A stretch of 64,000 nt of DNA from Sphingomonas flavalba (GTDB lineage: Bacteria; Pseudomonadota; Alphaproteobacteria; Sphingomonadales; Sphingomonadaceae), in contig NZ_SPHY01000002.1 of NCBI RefSeq assembly GCF_004796535.1, positions 186,001-250,000 on the forward strand, given 5' to 3'. The number at the start of each line of letters is the position of its first letter. Position 1 is the first letter of the stretch. The translations under genes were made by a program, and so were the position numbers. The notes under the pieces are model-generated. The model did no database searches, had not been told where the DNA came from, and saw only the letters and a list, made by a program, of their open reading frames with translations. This document shows, piece by piece, positions 52,965 to 62,389 of the stretch.

Positions 52965-54513
52965 GGACGACGCCCTCAAGCTGCGCTGGTCGGCGCGCGT
53001 CTCGCTGACGTCGCGGATCCTTGCGGTCAACATCTTCGCGCTGGCCATGCTCGCCGGCGGCTTCTTCTACCTCGACAGCTATCGGTCGCGGCTGATCGAT
53101 TCGCGCCTGCACGCGGCAGTACGCGAAGCAGCGTTCATGGCGGAGGCGCTGTCCGCCGCCAGTCCGGCGGCACGTCCCGCATTGATCCTGCGCCTTGCCG
53201 ATCGCAGTGGCGCCCGGCTGCGCACCTACGGCGCCGACGGCGCGTTGCAACTGGATAGCTGGCGGCTGGGGCCGCCCAACTACATATTGCGCGACCCGGA
53301 CGAGGAGGCATGGCAGCGCCATGTCGCCCGCTTCATGGACCGGACAATCGATTTCGTCGTCGGTGCCGACCAGCCGCCATCGTTTCACGAGCCAGCGCGC
53401 GATACCGCCGATGCATGGCCGCTGCTGCGCGAGGCGCGGCAGCAACAGCGCATCGCCGCCGGCCTGGCGCGCGCGCCGGACAGCACGCCGATGGTCACCG
53501 CCGCATCCCCGCTGGCCGGCGGCGGCGGACTGGTCGTCACCGCCAACGAGCGCGCTATCACCCGCACCGTCCGCGCCGAACGGTTCCGCCTGGGCGTGGT
53601 GCTGGCGCTGATCATCCTGGTGTCGGTGCTGCTGTCGCTGTTCCTGGCGCGCACCATCGTTCGTCCGCTGCGCCGGCTGGCGCGCGCCGCCGTCCGCGTG
53701 CGGTTGGGCCGGGCGCGCGAGGTGGTGGTGCCGCGCCTGCCGTCGCGCCGCGACGAGATCGGCCTGCTTGCCCGGGCGGTGTCCGACATGAGCCAGGCGT
53801 TGCGCCAGCGGATCGACGCAACCGAGGCGTTTGCCGCGGACGTGACCCATGAATTGAAAAACCCCCTCGCCTCGCTGCGTTCCGCCGCCGACACATTGGC
53901 CAGCGTCAGGGACCCGGCCGCGCAGGCGCAGATGCTGTCGATCGTGCAGGACGACATCCGCCGGCTCGACCGGCTGATCACCGACATCGCCGAGGCGGCA
54001 CGCGCCGACGCCCAACTGTCCCGCGCAAAGTTCGAGCCGATCGACCTTGGCCAGCATCTGGAGAAGCTGATCCGCAACTGGGAAGCGCGCCAGCCGGACA
54101 GCGGCGTCCGCGTTGCCTTCGCCCGACCGCGCATCGGCGTGGCGGTGGTGATGGGCGAGCCGTCCCGGCTGGTTAGGGTGTTTGAGAATTTGCTCGACAA
54201 CGCCGTTTCCTTCTCACCGCCGGGCGGCGTCGTTCGCGTGCTCGCTACCCAGGTCGACGGCGATGTCGTCGTCCGGGTCGAGGACGAGGGGCCGGGCGTG
54301 CCCGTCGCCCAGCGCGACGAGATATTCCGCCGTTTCCACAGCCTGCGGCCCGAAGGCGAGAGCTTCGGTCGCCATTCCGGCCTTGGTCTCGCCATTGCCC
54401 GGACGATCGTCGAAGCCCATGATGGCACGATTTCCGCCGAGGACCGTGCCGACGGCATGGCGGGCGCCAGCTTCGTCATCCGCCTGCCGGCCGTGGGAGC
54501 GCCGCAACCATGA
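52933..54513 (+). CDS. chvG: Sensor histidine kinase ChvG
   Basis: 526 residues. Two transmembrane helices (about 27-48 and 216-240) enclose a periplasmic stimulus-sensing domain; then HAMP, the phosphorylated H306 in [10 protein letters not shown], and the ATPase with [14 protein letters not shown] and SGLGLAIAR. It phosphorylates ChvI. The hprK gene starts in its last 4 nt. Confidence 0.93.
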   Translation: MAPATDFPKTEDDALKLRWSARVSLTSRILAVNIFALAMLAGGFFYLDSYRSRLIDSRLHAAVREAAFMAEALSAASPAARPALILRLADRSGARLRTYGADGALQLDSWRLGPPNYILRDPDEEAWQRHVARFMDRTIDFVVGADQPPSFHEPARDTADAWPLLREARQQQRIAAGLARAPDSTPMVTAASPLAGGGGLVVTANERAITRTVRAERFRLGVVLALIILVSVLLSLFLARTIVRPLRRLARAAVRVRLGRAREVVVPRLPSRRDEIGLLARAVSDMSQALRQRIDATEAFAADVTHELKNPLASLRSAADTLASVRDPAAQAQMLSIVQDDIRRLDRLITDIAEAARADAQLSRAKFEPIDLGQHLEKLIRNWEARQPDSGVRVAFARPRIGVAVVMGEPSRLVRVFENLLDNAVSFSPPGGVVRVLATQVDGDVVVRVEDEGPGVPVAQRDEIFRRFHSLRPEGESFGRHSGLGLAIARTIVEAHDGTISAEDRADGMAGASFVIRLPAVGAPQP

Positions 54514-54944
54514 CCACCCTGTCGACCGAGATGGCGCACGCAACCGCCGTATCGATCCACGGCCGCGGCGTGCTGATCGAGGGACTGTCGGGCAGCGGCA
54601 AGTCCGATCTGGCGCTGCGGCTGATCGACCGGGGCGCGCTGCTGGTGTCCGACGATCAGGTGCTGCTGACCCGCGAGGGCGCCCGGCTGATCGCGGCCCC
54701 GCCCGCCACGATCGCCGGCAAGATCGAGGTGCGTGGCCTTGGCATCGTCGACCATTACCACCGCGACCGGGTGGCGATTGCCCTGATCGTCCGGCTGGAC
54801 GATGCGGTCGAGCGGATGCCGGACGCGCCGGAGACCCGCAGCATCGCCGGCGTCGCGGTGCCGGTGGTGACGGTATTGCCGTTCGAGGCGTCCGCGCCGA
54901 TCAAGGTCGAACTGGCGCTGCGCGCCTACGGTCTGCCGGCATGA
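54510..54944 (+). CDS. hprK: HPr kinase/phosphorylase, short alphaproteobacterial type
   Basis: 144 residues, against about 310 in Gram-positive bacteria: only the catalytic domain. P-loop GLSGSGKS at 25-32, LVSDDQVLL, and the family signature EVRGLGIVD. It phosphorylates HPr on a serine, linking carbon status to regulation. Translationally coupled to chvG and rapZ. Confidence 0.92.
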   Translation: MTTLSTEMAHATAVSIHGRGVLIEGLSGSGKSDLALRLIDRGALLVSDDQVLLTREGARLIAAPPATIAGKIEVRGLGIVDHYHRDRVAIALIVRLDDAVERMPDAPETRSIAGVAVPVVTVLPFEASAPIKVELALRAYGLPA

Positions 54945-55855
54945 CCACGCCCAAGCGCATCCTGCTGATCACCGGCATGTCCGGCGCCGGCAAGTCGACC
55001 GCGCTCGACACGCTGGAGGACATGGGCTGGGAGGTCGTCGACAACCTGCCGCTGACCCTGCTCGACCGCCTGTTGCGCACGCCGCCGGCCGAGGGTTCCG
55101 ACGAAGGGCGCCCGCTCGCCGTGGGCCTGGACAGCCGGACGCGGGGGTTTGCCGCCGATGGCATCATCCGCCGTATCCAGGTGCTGCGCGATGACCCGCT
55201 CTACGAGATCACGACGCTGTTCCTCGACTGCTCCGGCGCGGAACTGGAGCGCCGCTATTCCGAGACGCGCCGCCGCCACCCGATGGCGCTCGACCGGCCG
55301 GCCGCCGACGGCATCGCCCGTGAGCGCGAGCTGCTCGCGCCGTTGCGGCGTGATTTCGGCGTCATCCTCGACACCACCGGCTTCAGCCGCAACGACCTGC
55401 AGCACGACATCCGCGCCCGCTTCTCAGGCGAGAAGGGCGCGACCACGACGCTCTTGATCCAGTCCTTCGGCTTCGCGCGCGGGCTGCCGCGCAACGCCGA
55501 CCTGGTGTTCGACATGCGGTTTCTGCGCAATCCGCACTGGGACCGGGAGCTGCGGCCGCTGACCGGCCTCGACGGCGACGTCGCCACCTATGTGGCGGAG
55601 GACCCCGCCTATGCCCAGGCGGTGGCTCAGATCGAATCGCTGCTGCTGCTGCTGCTTCCGCGCTATGCCCTTGAAGGCAAATCCTATGTCAGCGTCGCCT
55701 TCGGCTGTACCGGGGGGAGACACCGTTCCGTCCATGTCGCCGAGCGGGTTGCCGCCACCTTGCGCGCCGCCGGTTTTTCCCCCACGGTTCAGCATCGCGA
55801 CTTGGCCACACCGCCCAAGGACACGATCGAGGATCGCCGCAACGGCAGGCCATGA
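54941..55855 (+). CDS. rapZ: RNase adapter protein RapZ
   Basis: 304 residues. Walker A GMSGAGKST, LDCSGAELERRYSETRRRHP, and the C-terminal SVAFGCTGGRHRSVHVAE. In E. coli RapZ binds GlmZ and controls GlmS; in alphaproteobacteria its target is not settled. ATG 54941 overlaps hprK by 4 nt. Confidence 0.94.
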   Translation: MTTPKRILLITGMSGAGKSTALDTLEDMGWEVVDNLPLTLLDRLLRTPPAEGSDEGRPLAVGLDSRTRGFAADGIIRRIQVLRDDPLYEITTLFLDCSGAELERRYSETRRRHPMALDRPAADGIARERELLAPLRRDFGVILDTTGFSRNDLQHDIRARFSGEKGATTTLLIQSFGFARGLPRNADLVFDMRFLRNPHWDRELRPLTGLDGDVATYVAEDPAYAQAVAQIESLLLLLLPRYALEGKSYVSVAFGCTGGRHRSVHVAERVAATLRAAGFSPTVQHRDLATPPKDTIEDRRNGRP

Positions 55856-55886
55856 ACGGTATGAACCGCAGTTTCCAGAGGATTAG

Positions 55887-56291
55887 ATGATCGGTTTAGT
55901 GCTGGTTACGCACGGCAGGCTTGCCGCCGAGTTCGTGGTGGCGATGGAGCATGTCGTCGGCCCGCAATCCGCGATCGAGACGATCTGCATCGGCCCCGAA
56001 GACGACATGGAACTGCGCCGCGCCGAAATCGCCAAGGCGATCGAGGCGGTCGACACCGGCCAGGGCGTCATCGTGCTGACCGACCTGTTCGGCGGCACAC
56101 CGTCCAACCTCGCGATATCGCTGATGGTACCGGGCAAGGTCGAGGTGATCGCCGGCGTCAACCTGCCGATGCTGATCAGGCTGGAGGGCGCGCGCCGGAC
56201 GATGGAGGTCAAGGACGCGATCGCCGCCGCGCGCGAGGCGGGGCGCAAGTATATCTCCGTCGCGTCGGAAGTGCTCGGGGAGACGGCGTGA
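55887..56291 (+). CDS. PTS IIA component, mannose/nitrogen regulatory type
   Basis: 134 residues. EIIA-man fold with phosphorylated H9 (LVTHGRLA), then TDLFGGTPSN. With no membrane EII nearby it is likely a regulatory IIA fed by HPr downstream. Overlaps ptsH by GTGA. Confidence 0.9.
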   Translation: MIGLVLVTHGRLAAEFVVAMEHVVGPQSAIETICIGPEDDMELRRAEIAKAIEAVDTGQGVIVLTDLFGGTPSNLAISLMVPGKVEVIAGVNLPMLIRLEGARRTMEVKDAIAAAREAGRKYISVASEVLGETA

Positions 56292-56560
56292 GCCGGATCG
56301 TCCGTACCGTTCGCATCACCAACAAGCGCGGCCTGCACGCCCGGGCCAGCGCCCGCTTCGTGACGATGGCCAGCGGACTCGAGGCGACCGTCCGGGTCGA
56401 GAAGGACGGCGCCAGCGTTACCGGCACCTCAATCATGGGCCTGATGATGCTGGGCGCAGCGATGGGCGACGAGGTGACGATCAGCGCCGAAGGCGACGGC
56501 GCCGAACTGGCGGTCGCCCAGCTGGCGCAGCTGGTCGAGGACCGTTTCGGCGAGGACTGA
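56288..56560 (+). CDS. ptsH: Phosphocarrier protein HPr
   Basis: 90 residues from GTG 56288. Phosphorylated H17 in GLHARAS, and S48 in TGTSIMGLMMLG at the position used by HPr kinase. It passes phosphate from enzyme I (not in window) to EIIA. Both regulatory residues are intact, consistent with the nearby hprK. Confidence 0.94.
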   Translation: MSRIVRTVRITNKRGLHARASARFVTMASGLEATVRVEKDGASVTGTSIMGLMMLGAAMGDEVTISAEGDGAELAVAQLAQLVEDRFGED

Positions 56561-56561
56561 G

Positions 56562-57377
56562 ATGCCGCGCGAGATTACCGCCTATTCCAACCCGCTGATC
56601 AAACGCGTCCGCAGCCTGCGCGACAAGAAGCACCGCCGGGCGGAGGGACTGTTCCTGGCCGAGGGGCTGCGCATACTGGCCGAAGCGGAGGAAGCGGGCA
56701 CCCTGCCCCTGATGCTGTTCCACGCCCGCGACAGCGCCGACCACCCGATCGTCCGCCGCCTGTCCGCCGCGACCGAGGCGGCCGGGGGTGACGTGATCCG
56801 GACCGTGCCGGATATCCTCCATAAGCTCTCCGGCAAGGACAATCCGCAGACGGTGATCGGCGTCTATGCCGAGCGGCTGACCCCGCTCGATGCCATCGAC
56901 CGGACGGCGGCGCCGATCTGGATCGTCGCGCAAAGCCTGCGCGACCCCGGCAACCTCGGCACCATCCTGCGCACCGGTGATGCGGTTGGCGCCGGCGGCC
57001 TGATCCTGCTCGACGAAAGTGCGGACCCGTTCTCGGTCGAGGCGGTGCGCGCCAGCATGGGAGCGCTGTTCACCCAGGCGATAGCCCATGCCGCATGGCC
57101 GGACTTCATCGCGTGGCTGCGCGCCGGGCCGGGGCAGCTGGTCGGCACCAGCCTCAACACCGAAACCGACTATCAGGCGCCCGCCTACCAAGCGCCGGTG
57201 TTCATCCTGGTCGGCAACGAATCCCATGGCCTGCCCCCCGCTTACGAGGCGGCGTGTGATCTGCTGGTCAAGATGCCGATGCGCGGCAAGGCCGACAGCC
57301 TGAACGCGGCGGTGGCGACGGCGGTGATGGCCTACGAGGTGCTGAACCAGCAGCGGCGGGCAGGAGGCTTGCGGTAA
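56562..57377 (+). CDS. TrmH/SpoU-family RNA 2'-O-methyltransferase
   Basis: 271 residues. N-terminal L30e-like domain (NPLIKRVRSLRDKKHRRAEGLFLAEGLR), then a SPOUT domain with QSLRDPGNLGTILRTGDAVGA, LVGNESHGLP and DSLNAAVATAVMAYE. Target (rRNA or tRNA) cannot be decided. 1 nt after ptsH, so it shares the operon. Confidence 0.9.
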   Translation: MPREITAYSNPLIKRVRSLRDKKHRRAEGLFLAEGLRILAEAEEAGTLPLMLFHARDSADHPIVRRLSAATEAAGGDVIRTVPDILHKLSGKDNPQTVIGVYAERLTPLDAIDRTAAPIWIVAQSLRDPGNLGTILRTGDAVGAGGLILLDESADPFSVEAVRASMGALFTQAIAHAAWPDFIAWLRAGPGQLVGTSLNTETDYQAPAYQAPVFILVGNESHGLPPAYEAACDLLVKMPMRGKADSLNAAVATAVMAYEVLNQQRRAGGLR

Positions 57378-57395
57378 AGCCCGTCTTTTCGGGCT
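57378..57395 (+). terminator. Weak hairpin after the methyltransferase gene
   Basis: AGCCCG, a 6-nt loop TCTTTT, CGGGCT: a short stem directly after the stop codon. There is no T-run behind it on the plus strand, so termination is uncertain. It separates the PTS operon from the GntR gene. Confidence 0.35.
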
Positions 57396-57422
57396 GAAAG
57401 CTTCGCTGCCCTTGACCCGCAA

Positions 57423-57437
57423 TGCCGTGTTAAGGCA
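57423..57437 (+). promoter_or_regulatory. Imperfect palindrome before the GntR gene
   Basis: TGCCGTGTTAAGGCA, centred 18 nt before the gntR ATG, with a TTGACC -35-like motif just upstream at 57412. Possible autoregulatory operator; inference only. Confidence 0.3.
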
Positions 57438-57447
57438 CTAAGTCAGT

Positions 57448-57795
57448 ATGGCCGAGACCGATCGCCCCGTCTATCTGCAGTTGCGCGACCGTATCGCCGA
57501 ATCGATCCTCGACGGCCGCTACCGGGATGGCGACATGCTGCCTTCCGTGCGCGCCTTCGCCGCCGAACAGGGTGCCAACCCGCTGACCGTGGCCAAGGCG
57601 TACCAGTTGTTCCAGGACGAGGCGCTGGTCGTCGTTCGCCGCGGCGTCGGCATGTTCGTCGCCGACGGCGCCACCGCGCGGCTCCGCGCCAGCGAGCGGC
57701 AGGCGTTCCTGACCGAGGAGTGGCCGCGCATCCGCCGCACCATCGACCGGCTGGGGCTGGACGCCGCCAACCTGCTCGACCGGGCGGACGCCTGA
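57448..57795 (+). CDS. GntR-family regulator (YtrA subfamily)
   Basis: 115 residues. Winged helix (YLQLRDRIAESILDGRYRDGDMLPSVRAFAAEQGANPLTVAKAYQ) and a short C-terminal helical tail, the YtrA-type architecture with no ligand domain. Regulates a target not identifiable here; the adjacent phosphatase and lipoprotein genes have no obvious link. Likely autoregulated. Confidence 0.87.
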   Translation: MAETDRPVYLQLRDRIAESILDGRYRDGDMLPSVRAFAAEQGANPLTVAKAYQLFQDEALVVVRRGVGMFVADGATARLRASERQAFLTEEWPRIRRTIDRLGLDAANLLDRADA

Positions 57796-57881
57796 AACGA
57801 ATCACCTGAATTGCGGGTTATGCGGGTGTATTCGTAACCATCGACGCCTATAGCACCCCTCATTCATCTTTCTGGACGAAC

Positions 57882-58640
57882 ATGGTGTTGAAACGCCTTT
57901 TGAAGCGCATGGCCGACCCGCAACCCGAATATGCGGTGCCGCCGGGCGAAAGGGTCTATGCGATCGGCGATATCCACGGCCGCCGCGACCTGCTCGATCA
58001 GCTTCTCGACCGCATCGCCGATGACGACCGCGCACGCGGCCCGGCCGCGACCACGCTGATCTTCCTCGGCGACCTGATCGACCGCGGCCCGGATTCGGCC
58101 GGGGTCGTCGCTCGCGTCAAGGAGGTGGCAACTGGGCCGATGCGGGTCAGGATGCTGCTCGGCAACCATGAGGAAGTGTTCCTGAAGGCGCTCGGCGGCG
58201 ACCGGCAAGCCTTGCGCTTCCTGGTCCGCATCGGTGGGCGCAGCACGATCATCAGCTACGGCATCCCCCCGGCCGAATATGACGGGATGGATTTCGACAC
58301 GCTCGGCGCCCGCCTCGGCAAGCAGGTGCCGGACGAGGACATCGCCTTCCTGAAGGGGTTCGAGGACCAGATCCGCATCGGCGACTATCTGTTCGTCCAC
58401 GCCGGTATCCGCCCCCGCGTCGCCCTCGACCAGCAGAGCGGCAGCGACCTGCGCTGGATCAGGGGCGACTTCCTCGACTATCGCGGCGATCATGGCTGCA
58501 TGATCGTCCACGGCCACACGATCACCGAGGCAGTCGACGAACAGCCGAACCGCATCGGCATCGATACCGGCGCCTTTGCCAGCGACCGGCTGACTGCGCT
58601 GGGATTGGAAGGCCGCCAGCGCTGGTATCTGTCGACCTGA
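57882..58640 (+). CDS. PPP-family metallophosphatase (serine/threonine-type or ApaH-like)
   Basis: 252 residues. Complete metal-site series GDIHGR, GDLIDRGPDS, LGNHEE, FVHAG and VHGHTIT. Homologues remove phosphate from proteins or hydrolyse dinucleoside polyphosphates. ATG 57882. Cytosolic; substrate unknown. Confidence 0.9.
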   Translation: MVLKRLLKRMADPQPEYAVPPGERVYAIGDIHGRRDLLDQLLDRIADDDRARGPAATTLIFLGDLIDRGPDSAGVVARVKEVATGPMRVRMLLGNHEEVFLKALGGDRQALRFLVRIGGRSTIISYGIPPAEYDGMDFDTLGARLGKQVPDEDIAFLKGFEDQIRIGDYLFVHAGIRPRVALDQQSGSDLRWIRGDFLDYRGDHGCMIVHGHTITEAVDEQPNRIGIDTGAFASDRLTALGLEGRQRWYLST

Positions 58641-58652
58641 CCGGCAGCGCGG

Positions 58653-59429
58653 TCAGCGCAGGTAGACCGCTTCGAAGCGCGCCAGCGGCGCCATCCGCGC
58701 CCGGTTGAGCGTCAGGCGGTCGCCGTTCAGCGAATAGTTGTCGACAGTGCGTAGCACCTGATGGAAGGCACCCTCGACATCCATTCCGGACGTGCAGGCC
58801 ATCATCGTCGATGCAACCTGACCGAAGCGGATCCGCGATGCCGCCTCGTCCAATTCATACGAGCCGCTAAAGCTGTTGCAGCCGCCGAAACCGTTCACCC
58901 GCGTCCCTTCGGCCTTCAGGATCATGTAGGGTTCGCGCTGTAACGCCGGCACCGGCTTGCCGTTCAGTTCGACCAGCTTCCAATAGCGTTCGGTCAACCC
59001 TTCACCGATCCTGGTCAACACGTAATTCTCCGCAAGGGCGCCGGTGACCCGCGATCCGTCCTGCGCCAGACGGGTCAGCCGGTTCTCGCCGACGAAATAG
59101 CGCGACGGTTCCGCACCGGCGAGCGTCACCGTGTCGCCGGCATCGTTCCAGGCGAAGCGGCCTTCCTCCGAGAACAGTTGATCGCCCTTGCCGAGATATT
59201 TGGCCTGCGACCGGAACGTGCCGTCACCCGCCAGAACCACGACGGTCTCGATCCCCTGGCAATCGGCACATGGCAGCACCCCGCGATAGGCCCCGGCCCA
59301 GTCGAGCGCGTTGCGGGCGTTGTGCGTCGGATCCGGGTTGCCGGCCGTCGCGACATCCGTCGCTGGCGCGCAAGCACCGACAGCCAGCGCCGCGACCACG
59401 GCAAACATCAGTCCAGGATTGGCCTTCAT
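58653..59429 (-). CDS. NlpE/META-domain lipoprotein
   Basis: 258 residues. Lipoprotein signal with lipid-attached C20 (LAVGAC). NlpE N-terminal-like domain ([17 protein letters not shown], the CxxC site of NlpE), then a META domain ([39 protein letters not shown]). Likely an outer-membrane envelope-stress or copper-related protein. ATG 59429. Confidence 0.87.
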   Translation of the reverse strand: MKANPGLMFAVVAALAVGACAPATDVATAGNPDPTHNARNALDWAGAYRGVLPCADCQGIETVVVLAGDGTFRSQAKYLGKGDQLFSEEGRFAWNDAGDTVTLAGAEPSRYFVGENRLTRLAQDGSRVTGALAENYVLTRIGEGLTERYWKLVELNGKPVPALQREPYMILKAEGTRVNGFGGCNSFSGSYELDEAASRIRFGQVASTMMACTSGMDVEGAFHQVLRTVDNYSLNGDRLTLNRARMAPLARFEAVYLR

Positions 59430-59593
59430 GTGTCGCTCCTCCGCAATCGCCTGTAAACACTATGTTCCGAACGGGCCGCACGCCGCAATCGCCCAGCATT
59501 CGCGCAAACGCACAGATGCCCGATGCGTTGCCACGCCCACGCTGCCGGAGTGGTTGATTAACGCGGCCATGCTGGCAGTCACGATGTCGGGAA

Positions 59594-59670
<77 letters not shown>

Positions 59671-59711
59671 GTTGGCGGGCGCTTAGCAAAGCGGGATCAG
59701 CTCCGCCAGCG

Positions 59712-60143
59712 TTAGTTGGCCGGGCGGTCGATTGGCTGGAACGGGCCGAGACCGCAGCTTGCTCCCCGACCAACGCCGGAGGAATGGAGCACGGTGATGA
59801 TGTCGACCGAGCAGAGTTGCGACGTCGATGTCTTGTAGGCGAAACGCTGTTCGAAACCCAGCGACGGGCAGGCGCTGGGCAGGACGTTGCGCAGTACCTT
59901 GCCGCCCGCCATCTCGAAATCGATAACCCGGTCGCCGCGCACTCTGGTCGAGCGGATGTTGATCGTCGGCACGCAATCCCGCGCGGCGCCGGCCTTGGTT
60001 GCGCCGTCGCCATAGCGGGTGCCGCCTGCATCGAGGTCCGCCGCGCGGGCGTCTGCCGAGCGTTGCTCTGCACGCTGAGTGGCGGTGCCGGCGCAGGCGG
60101 TGAGCAGGGCCAGCGGCACGGCGGCGATCAGCAATAGGCGCAT
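59712..60143 (-). CDS. Small lipoprotein, unknown
   Basis: 143 residues. Signal peptide and lipobox LTAC (C17). The rest has two cysteine pairs (DCVPT and SACPS; LCSVD and ASCGL) that could form disulfides, and beta-rich sequence. ATG 60143 chosen because AGGAG lies 7 nt upstream; ATG 60149 is too close. Sits just after nth on the same strand. No recognisable family. Confidence 0.75.
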   Translation of the reverse strand: MRLLLIAAVPLALLTACAGTATQRAEQRSADARAADLDAGGTRYGDGATKAGAARDCVPTINIRSTRVRGDRVIDFEMAGGKVLRNVLPSACPSLGFEQRFAYKTSTSQLCSVDIITVLHSSGVGRGASCGLGPFQPIDRPAN

Positions 60144-60154
60144 CGTCATTCTCC

Positions 60155-60799
60155 TCAGGCGGCCGGTGCCGGCGTTTTCGGCCGGTAGCGGCACAGATCG
60201 GCAACCACGCAACGCCAGCATTCCGGGCGCCGCGCCTTGCAGACATAGCGCCCATGCAGGATAAGCCAGTGATGGGCGCCCAGCCGGAACGGCTGTGGAA
60301 CGCGCCGTTCAAGCTTTTGCTCCACCGCCAGCGGCGTTTTTCCCGGAGCGAGACTGGTGCGGTTGCCGACCCGGAAGATATGGGTGTCGACAGCGAAGGT
60401 CTCCTGCGCGAAGGCGACGTTCAGCACGACGTTCGCGGTCTTGCGGCCGACACCGGGCAGCCGCTCCAGCGCGGCGCGGTCGGCCGGCACGGCGCCACCA
60501 TGTTCGGCGAGCAGCGCCTGGCTGAGCGCGATCACGTTCTTCGCCTTGGTGTTGAACAGGCCGATCGTGCGGATGTGCTGCTTCAGCCCCTCCTCGCCGA
60601 GCGCGACCATCTTGTCGGGCGTATCGACCGTCTCGAACAGCGCCTGCGTCGCCTTGTTGACGCCGACGTCGGTCGCCTGCGCCGACAGCACGACGGCGAC
60701 GAGCAGGGTGTAGGGGTTGGTCCAGCGCAACTCGGTCTCGGGCGAGGGATTCGCCTCGGCCAGCCGCCGGAAGAATTCGAACGTCTCGGCCCCGGTCAT
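60155..60799 (-). CDS. nth: Endonuclease III
   Basis: 214 residues. Helix-hairpin-helix LPGVGRKTANVVLN with catalytic K, catalytic D in VDTHIFRV, and a C-terminal four-cysteine [4Fe-4S] loop (CKARRPECWRCVVADLC). It removes oxidised pyrimidines. Directly downstream of dapB, on the same strand with no gap. Confidence 0.96.
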   Translation of the reverse strand: MTGAETFEFFRRLAEANPSPETELRWTNPYTLLVAVVLSAQATDVGVNKATQALFETVDTPDKMVALGEEGLKQHIRTIGLFNTKAKNVIALSQALLAEHGGAVPADRAALERLPGVGRKTANVVLNVAFAQETFAVDTHIFRVGNRTSLAPGKTPLAVEQKLERRVPQPFRLGAHHWLILHGRYVCKARRPECWRCVVADLCRYRPKTPAPAA

Positions 60800-61540
60800 T
60801 TAAAGGCCGAGTACGTCGTTCATCGTGTAGCGTCCCGCCGGGCGGCCGATCAGCCATTCCGCCGCCGCGACCGCGCCGCGCGCGAAGATGGCGCGACTCT
60901 CGGCGCGGTGGCCAAGCTCGATCCGCTCGCCCTCCCCGGCCAGCACGACCAGATGGTCGCCGGCGACCGAGCCGCCGCGCAACGACGCGAAACCGATCGC
61001 CCCTTCCGCGCGCCGGCCGTTGCGGTCTGTGCTGGCGACGGCATCAAGCGCTACGCCGCGCCCCCTCGCAGCCGCGGCGCCAAGCAGCAGGGCGGTGCCC
61101 GACGGCGCGTCGACCTTGTGGCGGTGGTGCATCTCGACCACCTCTATGTCCCAGTCGGGGCCAAGCCGGGCCGCCGCCTGCTCGACCAGGCTGGCGAGCA
61201 GGTTGACGCCGAGCGAGGTGTTGGCGGATTGCAGCACCGCGACAGATGCGGCGGCGCGGTCGATGCGGGCATGATCGTCGGCGCGGAGGCCAGTGGTACC
61301 GATAAGGATCGGCGTTCCGGCGGCGGCCGCTGCGTCGAGATGGCCGGGTAGCGCGGCGGGGACCGAGAAATCGATCAGCACCGCACTGGCGCGGGCGAGT
61401 GCGGCGGCGTCGGCATGCGGGCCGACGATCGCTTCGCCCCGGTCGACCCCGCCAGCGACGCTGACGCCCTTTTCCGCCGCGACCGCCGTGATCGCCCTGC
61501 CCATTCGGCCCGCCGCCCCCAAGATCCCGATGCCCGTCAC
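60800..61540 (-). CDS. dapB: 4-hydroxy-tetrahydrodipicolinate reductase
   Basis: 246 residues. NAD(P) loop GILGAAGRMGRAI, IGTTG, catalytic H and K in HHRHKVDAPSGTA. Step in lysine and meso-DAP synthesis. Shares the strand with nth, its stop adjoining the nth ATG. Confidence 0.96.
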   Translation of the reverse strand: MTGIGILGAAGRMGRAITAVAAEKGVSVAGGVDRGEAIVGPHADAAALARASAVLIDFSVPAALPGHLDAAAAAGTPILIGTTGLRADDHARIDRAAASVAVLQSANTSLGVNLLASLVEQAAARLGPDWDIEVVEMHHRHKVDAPSGTALLLGAAAARGRGVALDAVASTDRNGRRAEGAIGFASLRGGSVAGDHLVVLAGEGERIELGHRAESRAIFARGAVAAAEWLIGRPAGRYTMNDVLGL

Positions 61541-61667
61541 CCGTCACTCCCGTTCGATCATTCAAACCCGCGCCGCGCCGTTCTGGCAGAGGATCGCAGG
61601 GCGGAACAGGCGATAATGCGCGGCGCCCGCCTTGCGTTATGCCGCGATCGCTGGCCTATGCGGGCAA

Positions 61668-62381
61668 ATGACCGATCGCCGCAACATCGTCGTGCTGACT
61701 GGCGCCGGCATTTCCGCCGAAAGCGGCCTTGCGACCTTTCGCGGGCCGGACGGGTTGTGGGAAGGCCACCGGGTCGAGGATGTCTGCACGCCGGAGGCGC
61801 TGGCGCGGGATCCGGTGCTGGTTCACCGCTTCTACGACGCGCGGCGGGCGGCGCTGACGCGGGTGGCGCCGAACCCGGCGCATATCGCGCTGGCCCGGCT
61901 CGACGCAGCGTGGCCGGGCGAACTGCTGATCGTCACCCAGAATGTCGACGACCTGCACGAGCGCGCCGGGGCGCGGCGGATGCTCCACATGCACGGCGAA
62001 CTGCGGTCGGCGCTGTGCGCTGCTTGCGGGCGGCGGTATCGCTGGGACGGGCCGATGGGGGCACGGCCGCCCTGCCCCGCCTGCGGTGTGGCAGCGCTGC
62101 GCCCGGACATCGTGTTCTTCGGCGAGATGCCCTACGGCATGACGCGGATCGAGCAGGCGCTGGCGACGGCCGACCTGTTCGTCTCGATCGGCACGTCGGG
62201 CGCGGTCTACCCTGCCGCCGGCTTCGTGCGGACCGCGCGGATGCACGGCGCCGCGACGCTGGAGATCAACCTGGAACCGTCACAGGGCAGCGCGCTGTTC
62301 GACGAGATCCGGGTCGGCCCGGCGGGCGTGCTGGTGCCTGAATGGGTCGAAGCGGTGCTGGGCGAGGCGTCGTTGCCGTAG
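61668..62381 (+). CDS. cobB: NAD-dependent protein deacylase (sirtuin class III)
   Basis: 237 residues. GAGISAESGLATFRGPDGLW, QNVDDLHERAG, catalytic H in LHMHGEL, and zinc ligands C-x2-C / C-x2-C (CAACG and CPACG). Y56 and R59 form the YxxR signature of desuccinylase/demalonylase-type sirtuins, as in CobB and SIRT5. ATG 61668 chosen. Confidence 0.93.
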   Translation: MTDRRNIVVLTGAGISAESGLATFRGPDGLWEGHRVEDVCTPEALARDPVLVHRFYDARRAALTRVAPNPAHIALARLDAAWPGELLIVTQNVDDLHERAGARRMLHMHGELRSALCAACGRRYRWDGPMGARPPCPACGVAALRPDIVFFGEMPYGMTRIEQALATADLFVSIGTSGAVYPAAGFVRTARMHGAATLEINLEPSQGSALFDEIRVGPAGVLVPEWVEAVLGEASLP

Positions 62382-62389
62382 CGGGACGG

